Shown: positions 1 to 6,033 of the stretch, in pieces
Position numbering within the stretch: the first letter of the stretch is position 1
How the letters are laid out: every line of letters begins with the position of its first letter
Source of the DNA: Deltaproteobacteria bacterium
GTDB taxonomy: Bacteria > Myxococcota_A > UBA9160 > UBA4427
NCBI GenBank assembly: GCA_011051925.1
Contig: DRKE01000429.1
Coordinates: 1 to 8,826, forward strand
DNA: 8,826 nucleotides
Direction of reading: 5' to 3'
Program-made: the position numbers and the translations under genes
Notes under the pieces: generated by a model
Databases searched by the model: none
The model's input: the letters and a program-made list of their open reading frames with translations, nothing else
What the model was told of the DNA's origin: nothing

Positions 1-153
1 CGTCACGGTCCGCCGCGGGCGCTTCAGGGATTCGATGAGCCCGGTCTTCAGGTCGGGCAGATAGCGACTCGCGAGATCGAATTGCCGCTGTGCGATCCGA
101 TAGGGATTCAGATCCTCCTCCGATACCGATTCCGTCCCCGATCTCTCCGTCAA
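1..153 (-). CDS. gdhA: Glutamate dehydrogenase-type (Glu/Leu/Phe/Val dehydrogenase) N-terminus, partial
   Basis: This is the first 51 codons of a gene that continues beyond the left edge. The family oxidatively deaminates an amino acid (usually glutamate to 2-oxoglutarate plus ammonia) with NAD(P), in the cytoplasm. The visible peptide contains NPYRIAQRQFDLASRYL and then LIESLKRPRRTVT. This matches the family's N-terminal pattern of an N-P-x-x-I-A-x-x-Q helix followed by a 'LKxPxRxxxV' strand. The substrate-binding and Rossmann domains are out of view, so leucine or phenylalanine dehydrogenase is not excluded. The start is TTG at 153-151: an in-frame stop lies shortly upstream with no ATG or GTG between, and a purine-rich ribosome binding site (GGAGG, 167-163) sits 9 bases before it. 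The gene follows xfp on the same strand with a 135-base gap, so co-transcription is possible. The family call rests on a short stretch recognised by eye. Confidence 0.72.
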   Translation of the reverse strand, partial: MTERSGTESVSEEDLNPYRIAQRQFDLASRYLPDLKTGLIESLKRPRRTVT

Positions 154-288
154 ACGCCCTCCCCTCCGTCCTCTGTCTTCTACTTGCTTCGTTCATCCTC
201 TTCGGGCGGCGTTCTTCACTTCATGCCCGCCTCAATTCCCCGGAAAGAGCCCGGATCGCCCCCTGCGCGCCTCGATCGTTCTCGCGGC
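154..288. other. Intergenic gap between xfp and the dehydrogenase gene
   Basis: The 135 bases hold the ribosome binding site of the downstream gene and otherwise little that I can name. There is a weak inverted repeat (GGCGG at 205-209 against CCGCC at 227-231, loop 17) without a T tract, too weak to call a terminator. I see no convincing -35/-10 pair on the minus strand. Read-through from xfp is therefore plausible but not shown. Confidence 0.4.
157..167 (-). promoter_or_regulatory. Ribosome binding site deciding the TTG start of the dehydrogenase gene
   Basis: On the minus strand the sequence reads GGAGGGGAGGG and ends 3 bases before TTG; its first GGAGG lies 9 bases before it. No ATG or GTG is available between this site and the in-frame stop upstream, so the site supports TTG initiation. 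Confidence 0.6.
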
Positions 289-2682
289 TCAATCTCCCGG
301 GGATGATGCGGCCGGCTCGTCTTCCCAGCGCCAGTCGCGGATCTCCGGCAGGTCTTCCCCGTATTCCCGGATATGGCGACGGTGTTCGGCCAGCTTGTCC
401 TCGATCCAGCGCCGTGCCGTCGCCACCTCGGCGGATGCGAGATCGGGAACCCGATCGATCACGTCGAGCACGAGGTGGAATCGATCGAGGTCATTGCGAA
501 CCACCATGTCGAAGGGCGTCGTCGTCGTTCCCTCTTCTTTGTAGCCCCGAACGTGGAGATTCGCATGGTTCGTCCGTCGATAGGCCAGCCGGTGGATCAG
601 CCAGGGATAGCCGTGGAAGGCGAAGATGATCGGCTTGTCCTCGGTGAAGAGGGCATCGAAATCCCGATCGCCAAGCCCATTGGGATGTTCACTCCTCGGC
701 TGGAGCACCATCAGATCGACGACATTCACGACGCGAACCCGAAGGTCGGGAAAGAATCGCCGCAACAGACGTGTCGCCGCCAGCGTCTCGAGGGTCGGAA
801 CGTCGCCGGCACAAGCCATCACGACGTCGGGTACGCCGCCCTCGTCGCTGCTCGCCCAGGACCAGATCCCCGCGCCCGCTTCGCAATGTCCGATCGCGGA
901 GGCCATGTCGAGAAACTGCCTCTCGGGCTGCTTTCCCGCGACGATCACGTTGATCAGGTTCTTCGAACGAAGGCACCGGTCGGCCACCACGAGCAGCGTG
1001 TTCGCGTCCGGGGGCAGGTAGACCCGGATGACGTCGGCCTTCTTGTTCACGACATGATCGAGGAAGCCGGGATCCTGATGGCTGAATCCGTTGTGATCCT
1101 GGCGCCACACGTGGGAGGTCAGCAGGTAGGTGAGCGACGCGATGGGACGGCGCCATGGGACCTCCCGGCTCACCTTCAACCATTTCGCGTGCTGATTGAA
1201 CATCGAATCGACGATGTGGATGAAGGCCTCGTAGCACGAGAAGAACCCGTGCCGACCGGTCAGCAGATAACCCTCGAGCCATCCCTGGCAGAGGTGCTCG
1301 GACAGGACCTCGAGCACGCGGCCATCGGGGGAAAGGTGTTCGTCGACGTCTTCGAAGGGGCCCATGAACCCCTTGTCCGTCACGTCGAGAATCGCCGACA
1401 GGCGATTCGAAGCCGTCTCGTCGGGTCCGAAGATGCGGAAATTCCGGCTCTCGAGATTCGCCTGCATCACGTCGCGCAGCAGACCACCCAGAACCCGGGT
1501 CGCCTCGGCGGTGACGACGCCGGGTTCGGGCACCTCGACGGCGTAGTCCCGGTAGTCCGGAATCTGGAGGGCCCGTAGCAGGGTTCCGCCATTCGAATGC
1601 GGATTCGCGCCCATCCGGCGCGTTCCCTTCGGCGCGAGCCCGGTGATCCCGGCCGCGGGCGTCCCCTTCGCATCGAAGAGTTCCTCGGGCCGATAGCTCT
1701 TCAGCCATTCCTCGAGCATGCGAAGGTGTTCCGGGTTGTCATGCAGGCCCGCGAGGGGCACCTGATGCGCCCGCCAGGTCCCCTCGACGGGCAGGCCGTC
1801 GACTACCTTCGGTCCTGTCCAGCCCTTGGGCGTCCGTAGCACGATCATCGGCCAGCATGGCCGTGTCTCCCGCCCTCGCTCGCGAGCAGCCTGCTGGATC
1901 TCGTGGATCTCGTCGAGCGCGCCATCGAGTGCTCGCGCCATGACCGGATGCAGCGCCATCGGATCGTCCCCCTCGACGAAGCGCGGCGAATAACCGTAGC
2001 CCTCGAAAAGCCGGGTCAGCTCGGCATCGCTCATTCTCGCGAGCAACGTCGGGTTCGCGATCTTCCAGCCATTCAGCTGGAGGATCGGCAGGACCGCGCC
2101 ATCCCGGGCGGGATTCAGGAACTTGTTCGAATGCCAGCTCGTGGCCAGGGGACCGGTCTCGGCCTCGCCGTCACCGACGACGCAGGCCACGACGAGTTCC
2201 GGGTTGTCGAAGGCCGCCCCGTACGCATGGGTCAGGGAATAACCGAGTTCGCCGCCCTCGTGGATCGATCCGGGGGTTTCGGGGGCGGTATGACTCGGAA
2301 TGCCGCCCGGAAAGGAGAACTGCCGGAAAAGCCGCTCCATGCCGGCCTCGTCCTGGGACACCTCGGGATAGAGTTCGCTGTAGGTTCCCTCGAGCCAGGT
2401 ATTGGCCACGATGCCCGGCGCGCCATGGCCCGGCCCCGTGACGTAGAGGACATCGAGATCGCGGTCGACGATCACCCGATTGAGATGGACGTAGATGAAG
2501 TTGAGTCCCGGTGTCGTTCCGAAATGGCCGATCAAGCGCGGCTTCACATGCTCGAGAGAGAGCGGCTCCCGAAGCAGCGGATTGGCCAGCAGGTAGATCT
2601 GCCCTACGGACAGGTAGTTCGCGGCACGCCACCAGGCATCCATCCGCGCCCATGGATCGGAACCCGAAGATCCTGCCTTCAT
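289..2682 (-). CDS. xfp: Xylulose-5-phosphate/fructose-6-phosphate phosphoketolase, complete
   Basis: This thiamine diphosphate enzyme splits xylulose 5-phosphate (and often fructose 6-phosphate) with phosphate, giving acetyl phosphate plus glyceraldehyde 3-phosphate (or erythrose 4-phosphate), in the cytoplasm. The 797-residue product has the usual family length of about 790-830. Both family signatures are present: EGGELGY at residues 142-148, and the G-AAFDNP...GDGE block at 155-173, whose GDGE begins the thiamine diphosphate/Mg site. H53 (HFGTTPG), H86 (GPGHGAP) and H131 (HTAPETPG) line up, at a constant offset, with the active-site histidines H64, H97 and H142 of the Bifidobacterium enzyme. 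The ATG at 2682-2680 has GGAGG 10 bases upstream (2697-2693) and is followed by the conserved WWRAANYLSVGQIYL. The gene is divergent from ftsH. No acetate kinase or phosphotransacetylase is visible, so the fate of acetyl phosphate is not shown here. Dual substrate specificity cannot be judged from sequence alone. Confidence 0.97.
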   Translation of the reverse strand: MKAGSSGSDPWARMDAWWRAANYLSVGQIYLLANPLLREPLSLEHVKPRLIGHFGTTPGLNFIYVHLNRVIVDRDLDVLYVTGPGHGAPGIVANTWLEGTYSELYPEVSQDEAGMERLFRQFSFPGGIPSHTAPETPGSIHEGGELGYSLTHAYGAAFDNPELVVACVVGDGEAETGPLATSWHSNKFLNPARDGAVLPILQLNGWKIANPTLLARMSDAELTRLFEGYGYSPRFVEGDDPMALHPVMARALDGALDEIHEIQQAARERGRETRPCWPMIVLRTPKGWTGPKVVDGLPVEGTWRAHQVPLAGLHDNPEHLRMLEEWLKSYRPEELFDAKGTPAAGITGLAPKGTRRMGANPHSNGGTLLRALQIPDYRDYAVEVPEPGVVTAEATRVLGGLLRDVMQANLESRNFRIFGPDETASNRLSAILDVTDKGFMGPFEDVDEHLSPDGRVLEVLSEHLCQGWLEGYLLTGRHGFFSCYEAFIHIVDSMFNQHAKWLKVSREVPWRRPIASLTYLLTSHVWRQDHNGFSHQDPGFLDHVVNKKADVIRVYLPPDANTLLVVADRCLRSKNLINVIVAGKQPERQFLDMASAIGHCEAGAGIWSWASSDEGGVPDVVMACAGDVPTLETLAATRLLRRFFPDLRVRVVNVVDLMVLQPRSEHPNGLGDRDFDALFTEDKPIIFAFHGYPWLIHRLAYRRTNHANLHVRGYKEEGTTTTPFDMVVRNDLDRFHLVLDVIDRVPDLASAEVATARRWIEDKLAEHRRHIREYGEDLPEIRDWRWEDEPAASSPGD

Positions 2683-2883
2683 GAGCCGCCCCCCTCCATC
2701 AGGTTCCCATCGAGCCTATGCCACCGCCGTCCCGCGCCGGTCACCGCCCCAGGAAACAGCAAGGGCAAGGAGTAGACACGACCGACCGGAATGCCACCCC
2801 GACAAGGGTCCGGATCCTCTGAGCCCCCTCCCCGCCGGCGAGAAAGACCTTTTACCTCCTTCGAGGCATCGTATACTCACCCC
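2683..2883. promoter_or_regulatory. Divergent intergenic region between xfp and ftsH
   Basis: These 201 bases must carry the promoters of both divergent genes. On the plus strand a near-consensus -10 lies just before ftsH (separate entry). On the minus strand I find the xfp ribosome binding site but no convincing promoter hexamers. An AAGGAG at 2767-2772 on the plus strand is too far from any credible start to matter. I see no clear operator repeat. Confidence 0.5.
2851..2877 (+). promoter_or_regulatory. Candidate sigma70-type promoter for ftsH, placed for a leaderless transcript
   Basis: TATACT at 2872-2877 matches the -10 consensus at five of six positions. A possible -35, TTTACC at 2851-2856 (four of six), is separated by a short 15-base spacer, so the -35 is doubtful. 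Transcription normally starts about 7 bases after the -10, which falls at 2884, the A of the ftsH ATG. No Shine-Dalgarno sequence lies at a useful distance before that ATG, which agrees with leaderless translation. This is inference from spacing only. Confidence 0.42.
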
Positions 2884-4983
2884 ATGGCTGACGACACGGA
2901 CGAGACGACGACCAACGAACCGAACAAGGCCGTAGGCTACTCCCGGACCGAACCCCCCGGCAAGGAGAAGAAACGACCGGGCCTCGATGATCTGGGGCCC
3001 CGAGCGCAGTTCTCGATCTGGTACTACCTCAGTCTCTTCTTCCTCTTCCTCTTCCTTCAGTCGCTCTTCTTCTCCGGCGCGGACGTGAAGGAGATCCCCT
3101 ATAGCGAGTTTCGCGATGCGCTCGAGCAGGGAAGGATCGAACGGGTCGTACTCACCCAGGAAAGGATCTACGGGCGGTTCGTCGACCCGAATGGAAGCCC
3201 GGACGAGCCCGTCCGAGACCGCACCGAGGCCGACAGCCCGCTCGAGATCCCGGCCAAACGCGCCCCCTGGAATCCACTCCGGATCTGGAGCGAACTCCGG
3301 CAGGTTCCGAGTGACCTCGAGAATCGGCAGAAGGCGGCCCTGACGGAACGCGCGCGCCATTTCACCGTGGTCCGCCTGGAAGATCCCGAACTCCTGAAGC
3401 TGCTCGAAGAGAAGGACATCGAGTACCGGGGCCGCATCGAATCCCGCTGGCTGCAGAATTTCCTGCTCAACTGGGTCGTCCCCTTCGGCCTGCTCTTCCT
3501 CGTCTGGGGCTATTTCATGCGTCGGATGGGCAGCGGGCCGGGCATGCTGACCATGGGCCAGAGCAAGGCGAAGATCTACGAAGTCGATCCCGAGACGCAC
3601 GTCCGCTTTTCGGATCTCGCGGGCGTCGACGAGGCGATCGAAGAGACGAAGGAGATCGTCTCCTTCCTGCACGACCCGGAGAAATACACGCGACTCGGGG
3701 CCAAGCTGCCCAAAGGCGCCCTGCTCGTCGGTCCGCCGGGCACGGGCAAGACCCTCCTCGCCCGCGCGATCGCCGGCGAATCGCACGTGCCCTTTTTCAG
3801 CCTCTCCGGGTCGGATTTCGTCGAGATGTTCGTCGGCGTCGGGGCCGCCCGGGTACGGGATCTCTTCGAGAGCGCCAAGAAGGCCGCCCCTTGCATCATC
3901 TTCATCGACGAACTCGACGCGATCGGCAAGGCCCGGGCCCAGAACGTCGGATTCGTGACCGGTGGCTACGACGAGCGCGAGAACACGCTGAACCAGCTGC
4001 TGGTCGAGATGGACGGTTTCGACACGAGTTCCGGCGTGGTGCTTCTCGCGGCGACGAACCGTCCCGAGATCCTCGATCCCGCCCTGCTTCGCCCGGGGCG
4101 CTTCGATCGCCGGATCGTGCTGGACCGTCCGGGACGCGAAGGGCGTGCCGCGATCTTCCGCGTCCACGCCCGGAAGCTGCAGATCGCGGATGATGTCGAT
4201 TTCGATTCCCTGGCCGCACAGACCCCTGGCATGGTCGGTGCGGACATTGCCAACGTCTGCAACGAAGCCGCCCTGGTCGCGATCCGACGAGGCCACGCAG
4301 TCGTCCAGAAGGAGGACTTCCAGGAAGCGATCGAGCGCGCGATCGCGGGCCCCGAGCGAAAGAGTCGCGTCGTCACACCGAAGGAACACGAGACGATCGC
4401 CTATCACGAATCGGGACACGCGCTCGTCGGCTATCTCACGCCCGGGGGCGACCCGATCCAGAAGATCTCGATCATCCCCCGCGGCGAAGGCGCCCTCGGC
4501 TACACGCTCCAGATGCCCCTCGAAGACCGTTACCTGATGTCCCGGGAACAGCTCCTCGATCGGGTCCGGATCCTGCTCGGCGGACGTGCTTCGGAAGACG
4601 TCGTGTTCGGCGAAATCTCGACCGGGGCTTCCGACGACCTCCAGAAGGCGAGCGAGATCGTCCGGCAGATGCTCACCGTCTATGGCATGAGCGAGTCCGC
4701 GCCGAACCTCTCCCTCGCATGGCAGCAGGGCGCGGGCTATCTCGGACCGGCCTACCAGCAGGCCCCCCATTCCGAGGAGCTCGAAAGTGCGCTGGACAAG
4801 GAAGGCATCGACATCCTTCGAACCTGTTTCGAGCAGGCCCGGACGGCCCTCGTCGAGAATCGGAACCTGCTCGAGACCCTGGCCAAGCAACTGCTCGAGC
4901 ACGAACATCTCGATCAGGCGCAGGTCGAATCGATTCTCGGGCCGCGACCCGACTCGCCACCCTGGGCCGGAGATCCCGAATAG
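2884..4983 (+). CDS. ftsH: ATP-dependent zinc metalloprotease FtsH, membrane-anchored
   Basis: FtsH is a hexameric inner-membrane AAA+ protease that extracts and degrades misassembled membrane proteins and some cytosolic regulators. Order in the 699-residue product: charged cytosolic N-terminus (1-45), membrane helix about 46-64, periplasmic domain about 65-190, second helix about 193-213, AAA module, protease domain. Visible motifs are Walker A GPPGTGKT (283-290), pore loop F316-V-G, Walker B ending FIDE (340-343), arginine-finger region RPGRFDR (403-409), zinc site HESGH (508-512) and the third ligand D585 in TGASDDL. All catalytic residues are intact. The protein is longer than the usual 610-650 residues, mainly because about 45 extra residues lie in the periplasmic domain and the N-terminus is extended. 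I chose the ATG at 2884 over an in-frame ATG at 2791, because the added 31 residues are low-complexity Pro/Arg/Ser and the -10 box would then fall inside the gene. mtfA follows after 56 bases with no terminator, so an operon is likely. Confidence 0.95.
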   Translation: MADDTDETTTNEPNKAVGYSRTEPPGKEKKRPGLDDLGPRAQFSIWYYLSLFFLFLFLQSLFFSGADVKEIPYSEFRDALEQGRIERVVLTQERIYGRFVDPNGSPDEPVRDRTEADSPLEIPAKRAPWNPLRIWSELRQVPSDLENRQKAALTERARHFTVVRLEDPELLKLLEEKDIEYRGRIESRWLQNFLLNWVVPFGLLFLVWGYFMRRMGSGPGMLTMGQSKAKIYEVDPETHVRFSDLAGVDEAIEETKEIVSFLHDPEKYTRLGAKLPKGALLVGPPGTGKTLLARAIAGESHVPFFSLSGSDFVEMFVGVGAARVRDLFESAKKAAPCIIFIDELDAIGKARAQNVGFVTGGYDERENTLNQLLVEMDGFDTSSGVVLLAATNRPEILDPALLRPGRFDRRIVLDRPGREGRAAIFRVHARKLQIADDVDFDSLAAQTPGMVGADIANVCNEAALVAIRRGHAVVQKEDFQEAIERAIAGPERKSRVVTPKEHETIAYHESGHALVGYLTPGGDPIQKISIIPRGEGALGYTLQMPLEDRYLMSREQLLDRVRILLGGRASEDVVFGEISTGASDDLQKASEIVRQMLTVYGMSESAPNLSLAWQQGAGYLGPAYQQAPHSEELESALDKEGIDILRTCFEQARTALVENRNLLETLAKQLLEHEHLDQAQVESILGPRPDSPPWAGDPE

Positions 4984-5030
4984 CCCGATGGCCGGGTTCC
5001 GCGAGCTACGGCGACGAATCGAAGCACCGC

Positions 5031-5036
5031 GGAGGT
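5031..5036 (+). promoter_or_regulatory. Ribosome binding site deciding the GTG start of mtfA
   Basis: GGAGGT ends 3 bases before the GTG at 5040. The spacing is short, but it is the only good site near the start of the conserved protein. The open frame extends further upstream into ftsH without family-like sequence. Confidence 0.6.
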
Positions 5037-5039
5037 CTC

Positions 5040-5849
5040 GTGCTCTTCCATTGGCTTCGAGAACGGCGACGGCGGCGACTGCTCGCCGAGCCCTTTCCCG
5101 AAGCCTGGAACGAGATCATCCGGCGGAACGTGGCCCATGACGCCTGGCTCGATGAGGGCGAACGAAGGCTTCTGCGCGACCTCCTCCGCGTCTTCATCCA
5201 CGAAAAGAACTGGGAGGGGTGTGGCGGTCTCGAACTGAGCGATGAGATCCGCGTCACGATCGCCGCCCAGGCCTGCCTGCTCATCCTCAATCTGCCCCAC
5301 GACGCCTATCGACGGGTCCGGACGATCCTCGTCTACCCCTCGACCGTGGTCGCCCCGCCCCGTCCGCTCCGCGCTTTCGAAGTGCCGACCGCGCCCGTTC
5401 AGGGGCCTCGTCCCATCCTGGGGGAAGCCTGGCTCCGCGGGCCCGTCATCCTCGTGTGGGACGCGGTCCGCCGGACCGGCCGTCACCCCGAGAGCGGCCA
5501 CAACGTCGTCTACCACGAATTCGCGCATCAACTCGACCTGCTGGACGGACTCGCCGACGGAACGCCCCCCCTGCACGATCGCGAAGAGGTCCGCCGCTGG
5601 GCCGAGGTCTGCTCACGTGAGTACCTCGCGCTTCGGGATCGGGTCGCCCGGGGAAAACCGAGTCTTCTCGATGCCTACGGCGCGACCAACGAAGCGGAGT
5701 TCTTCGCGGTCGCGACCGAGGAGTTCTTCGACCGGCCCGTCCCGCTCCGCACCCGGCACCCGCAGCTCTATGAGGTCCTGCAGGGATTCTATCGCCAGGA
5801 TCCCGCGGCGCGGGTCGAAGCGCGTTCCTCTTCCTCTCCGACCGCTTGA
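5040..5849 (+). CDS. mtfA: MtfA-type zinc peptidase (M90 family)
   Basis: The 269-residue product matches the MtfA/YeeI family (E. coli MtfA is 265 residues). In E. coli this cytosolic protein binds the repressor Mlc (DgsA), relieving repression of the glucose phosphotransferase gene ptsG, and it has aminopeptidase activity. Here the zinc site HEFAH is at 159-163, followed by QLDLLDG. The third ligand is E220 in NEAEFFAV, equivalent to E212 of E. coli, and the C-terminal FYRQDP is also typical. A conserved ILVYP strand ends at residue 100, and GPVILVWD precedes the zinc helix. The N-terminus carries a run of arginines (RERRRRR). The GTG start at 5040 gives the family length and has GGAGGT just before it. 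The gene lies 56 bases after ftsH, so it is probably co-transcribed. No Mlc homologue or phosphotransferase gene is visible, so the E. coli regulatory role cannot be assumed; the peptidase assignment is firmer. Confidence 0.9.
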   Translation: MLFHWLRERRRRRLLAEPFPEAWNEIIRRNVAHDAWLDEGERRLLRDLLRVFIHEKNWEGCGGLELSDEIRVTIAAQACLLILNLPHDAYRRVRTILVYPSTVVAPPRPLRAFEVPTAPVQGPRPILGEAWLRGPVILVWDAVRRTGRHPESGHNVVYHEFAHQLDLLDGLADGTPPLHDREEVRRWAEVCSREYLALRDRVARGKPSLLDAYGATNEAEFFAVATEEFFDRPVPLRTRHPQLYEVLQGFYRQDPAARVEARSSSSPTA

Positions 5850-6033
5850 CCGCGGAGGCTGCGTGCCCATGTAGAACGTTGGTCGGTTCGTGTTCTGCAT
5901 CGAGGAACCGGCCAGATCGAGATTCTCGCTGGTCGTGGGCACAGGGCCCCGATCGGCGGATGCAGAGACCTTTCCGCAGCGAGGTTCCCCGAAAGCAGTC
6001 GCCGGTCCCCGTCGGCCAGGAGTCCCGAGTTCC
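5850..6033 (+). other. 184-base gap between mtfA and the H+-ATPase gene
   Basis: This gap is longer than the others on the plus strand and could hold a promoter for the ATPase-ppsA pair. TTGACC at 5846-5851 overlaps the mtfA stop and resembles a -35 element, but the best downstream -10-like sequences (TGTAGA 5870-5875, TAGAAC 5872-5877) are poor and sit 18 or 20 bases away. An inverted repeat, CGGTTC (5884-5889) with GAACCG (5905-5910), encloses a 15-base loop; it has no T tract and is not a standard terminator. AGGAG at 6018-6022 is the likely ribosome binding site of the ATPase gene. Confidence 0.35.

Noticed and set aside
90..629. 179-codon plus-strand frame at the left end
   Set aside because: Low-complexity Arg/Pro/Ser sequence lying across the dehydrogenase start and the end of xfp; no ribosome binding site or known domain.
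373..2775. Long plus-strand frames opposite xfp (373-1578 and 1903-2775)
   Set aside because: They are antisense shadows of the phosphoketolase gene, which has both family signatures on the minus strand.
2791..2883. 31-residue N-terminal extension of FtsH from an upstream ATG
   Set aside because: Low-complexity sequence without homology, no ribosome binding site, and it contains the best promoter -10 box.
2716..4908. 730-codon open frame on the minus strand opposite ftsH
   Set aside because: It mirrors the GC-biased codons of ftsH, shows no recognisable domain, and the plus strand encodes a complete, motif-bearing FtsH.
5884..5910. Inverted repeat considered as a terminator after mtfA
   Set aside because: Only 6 base pairs with a 15-base loop and no following T tract.
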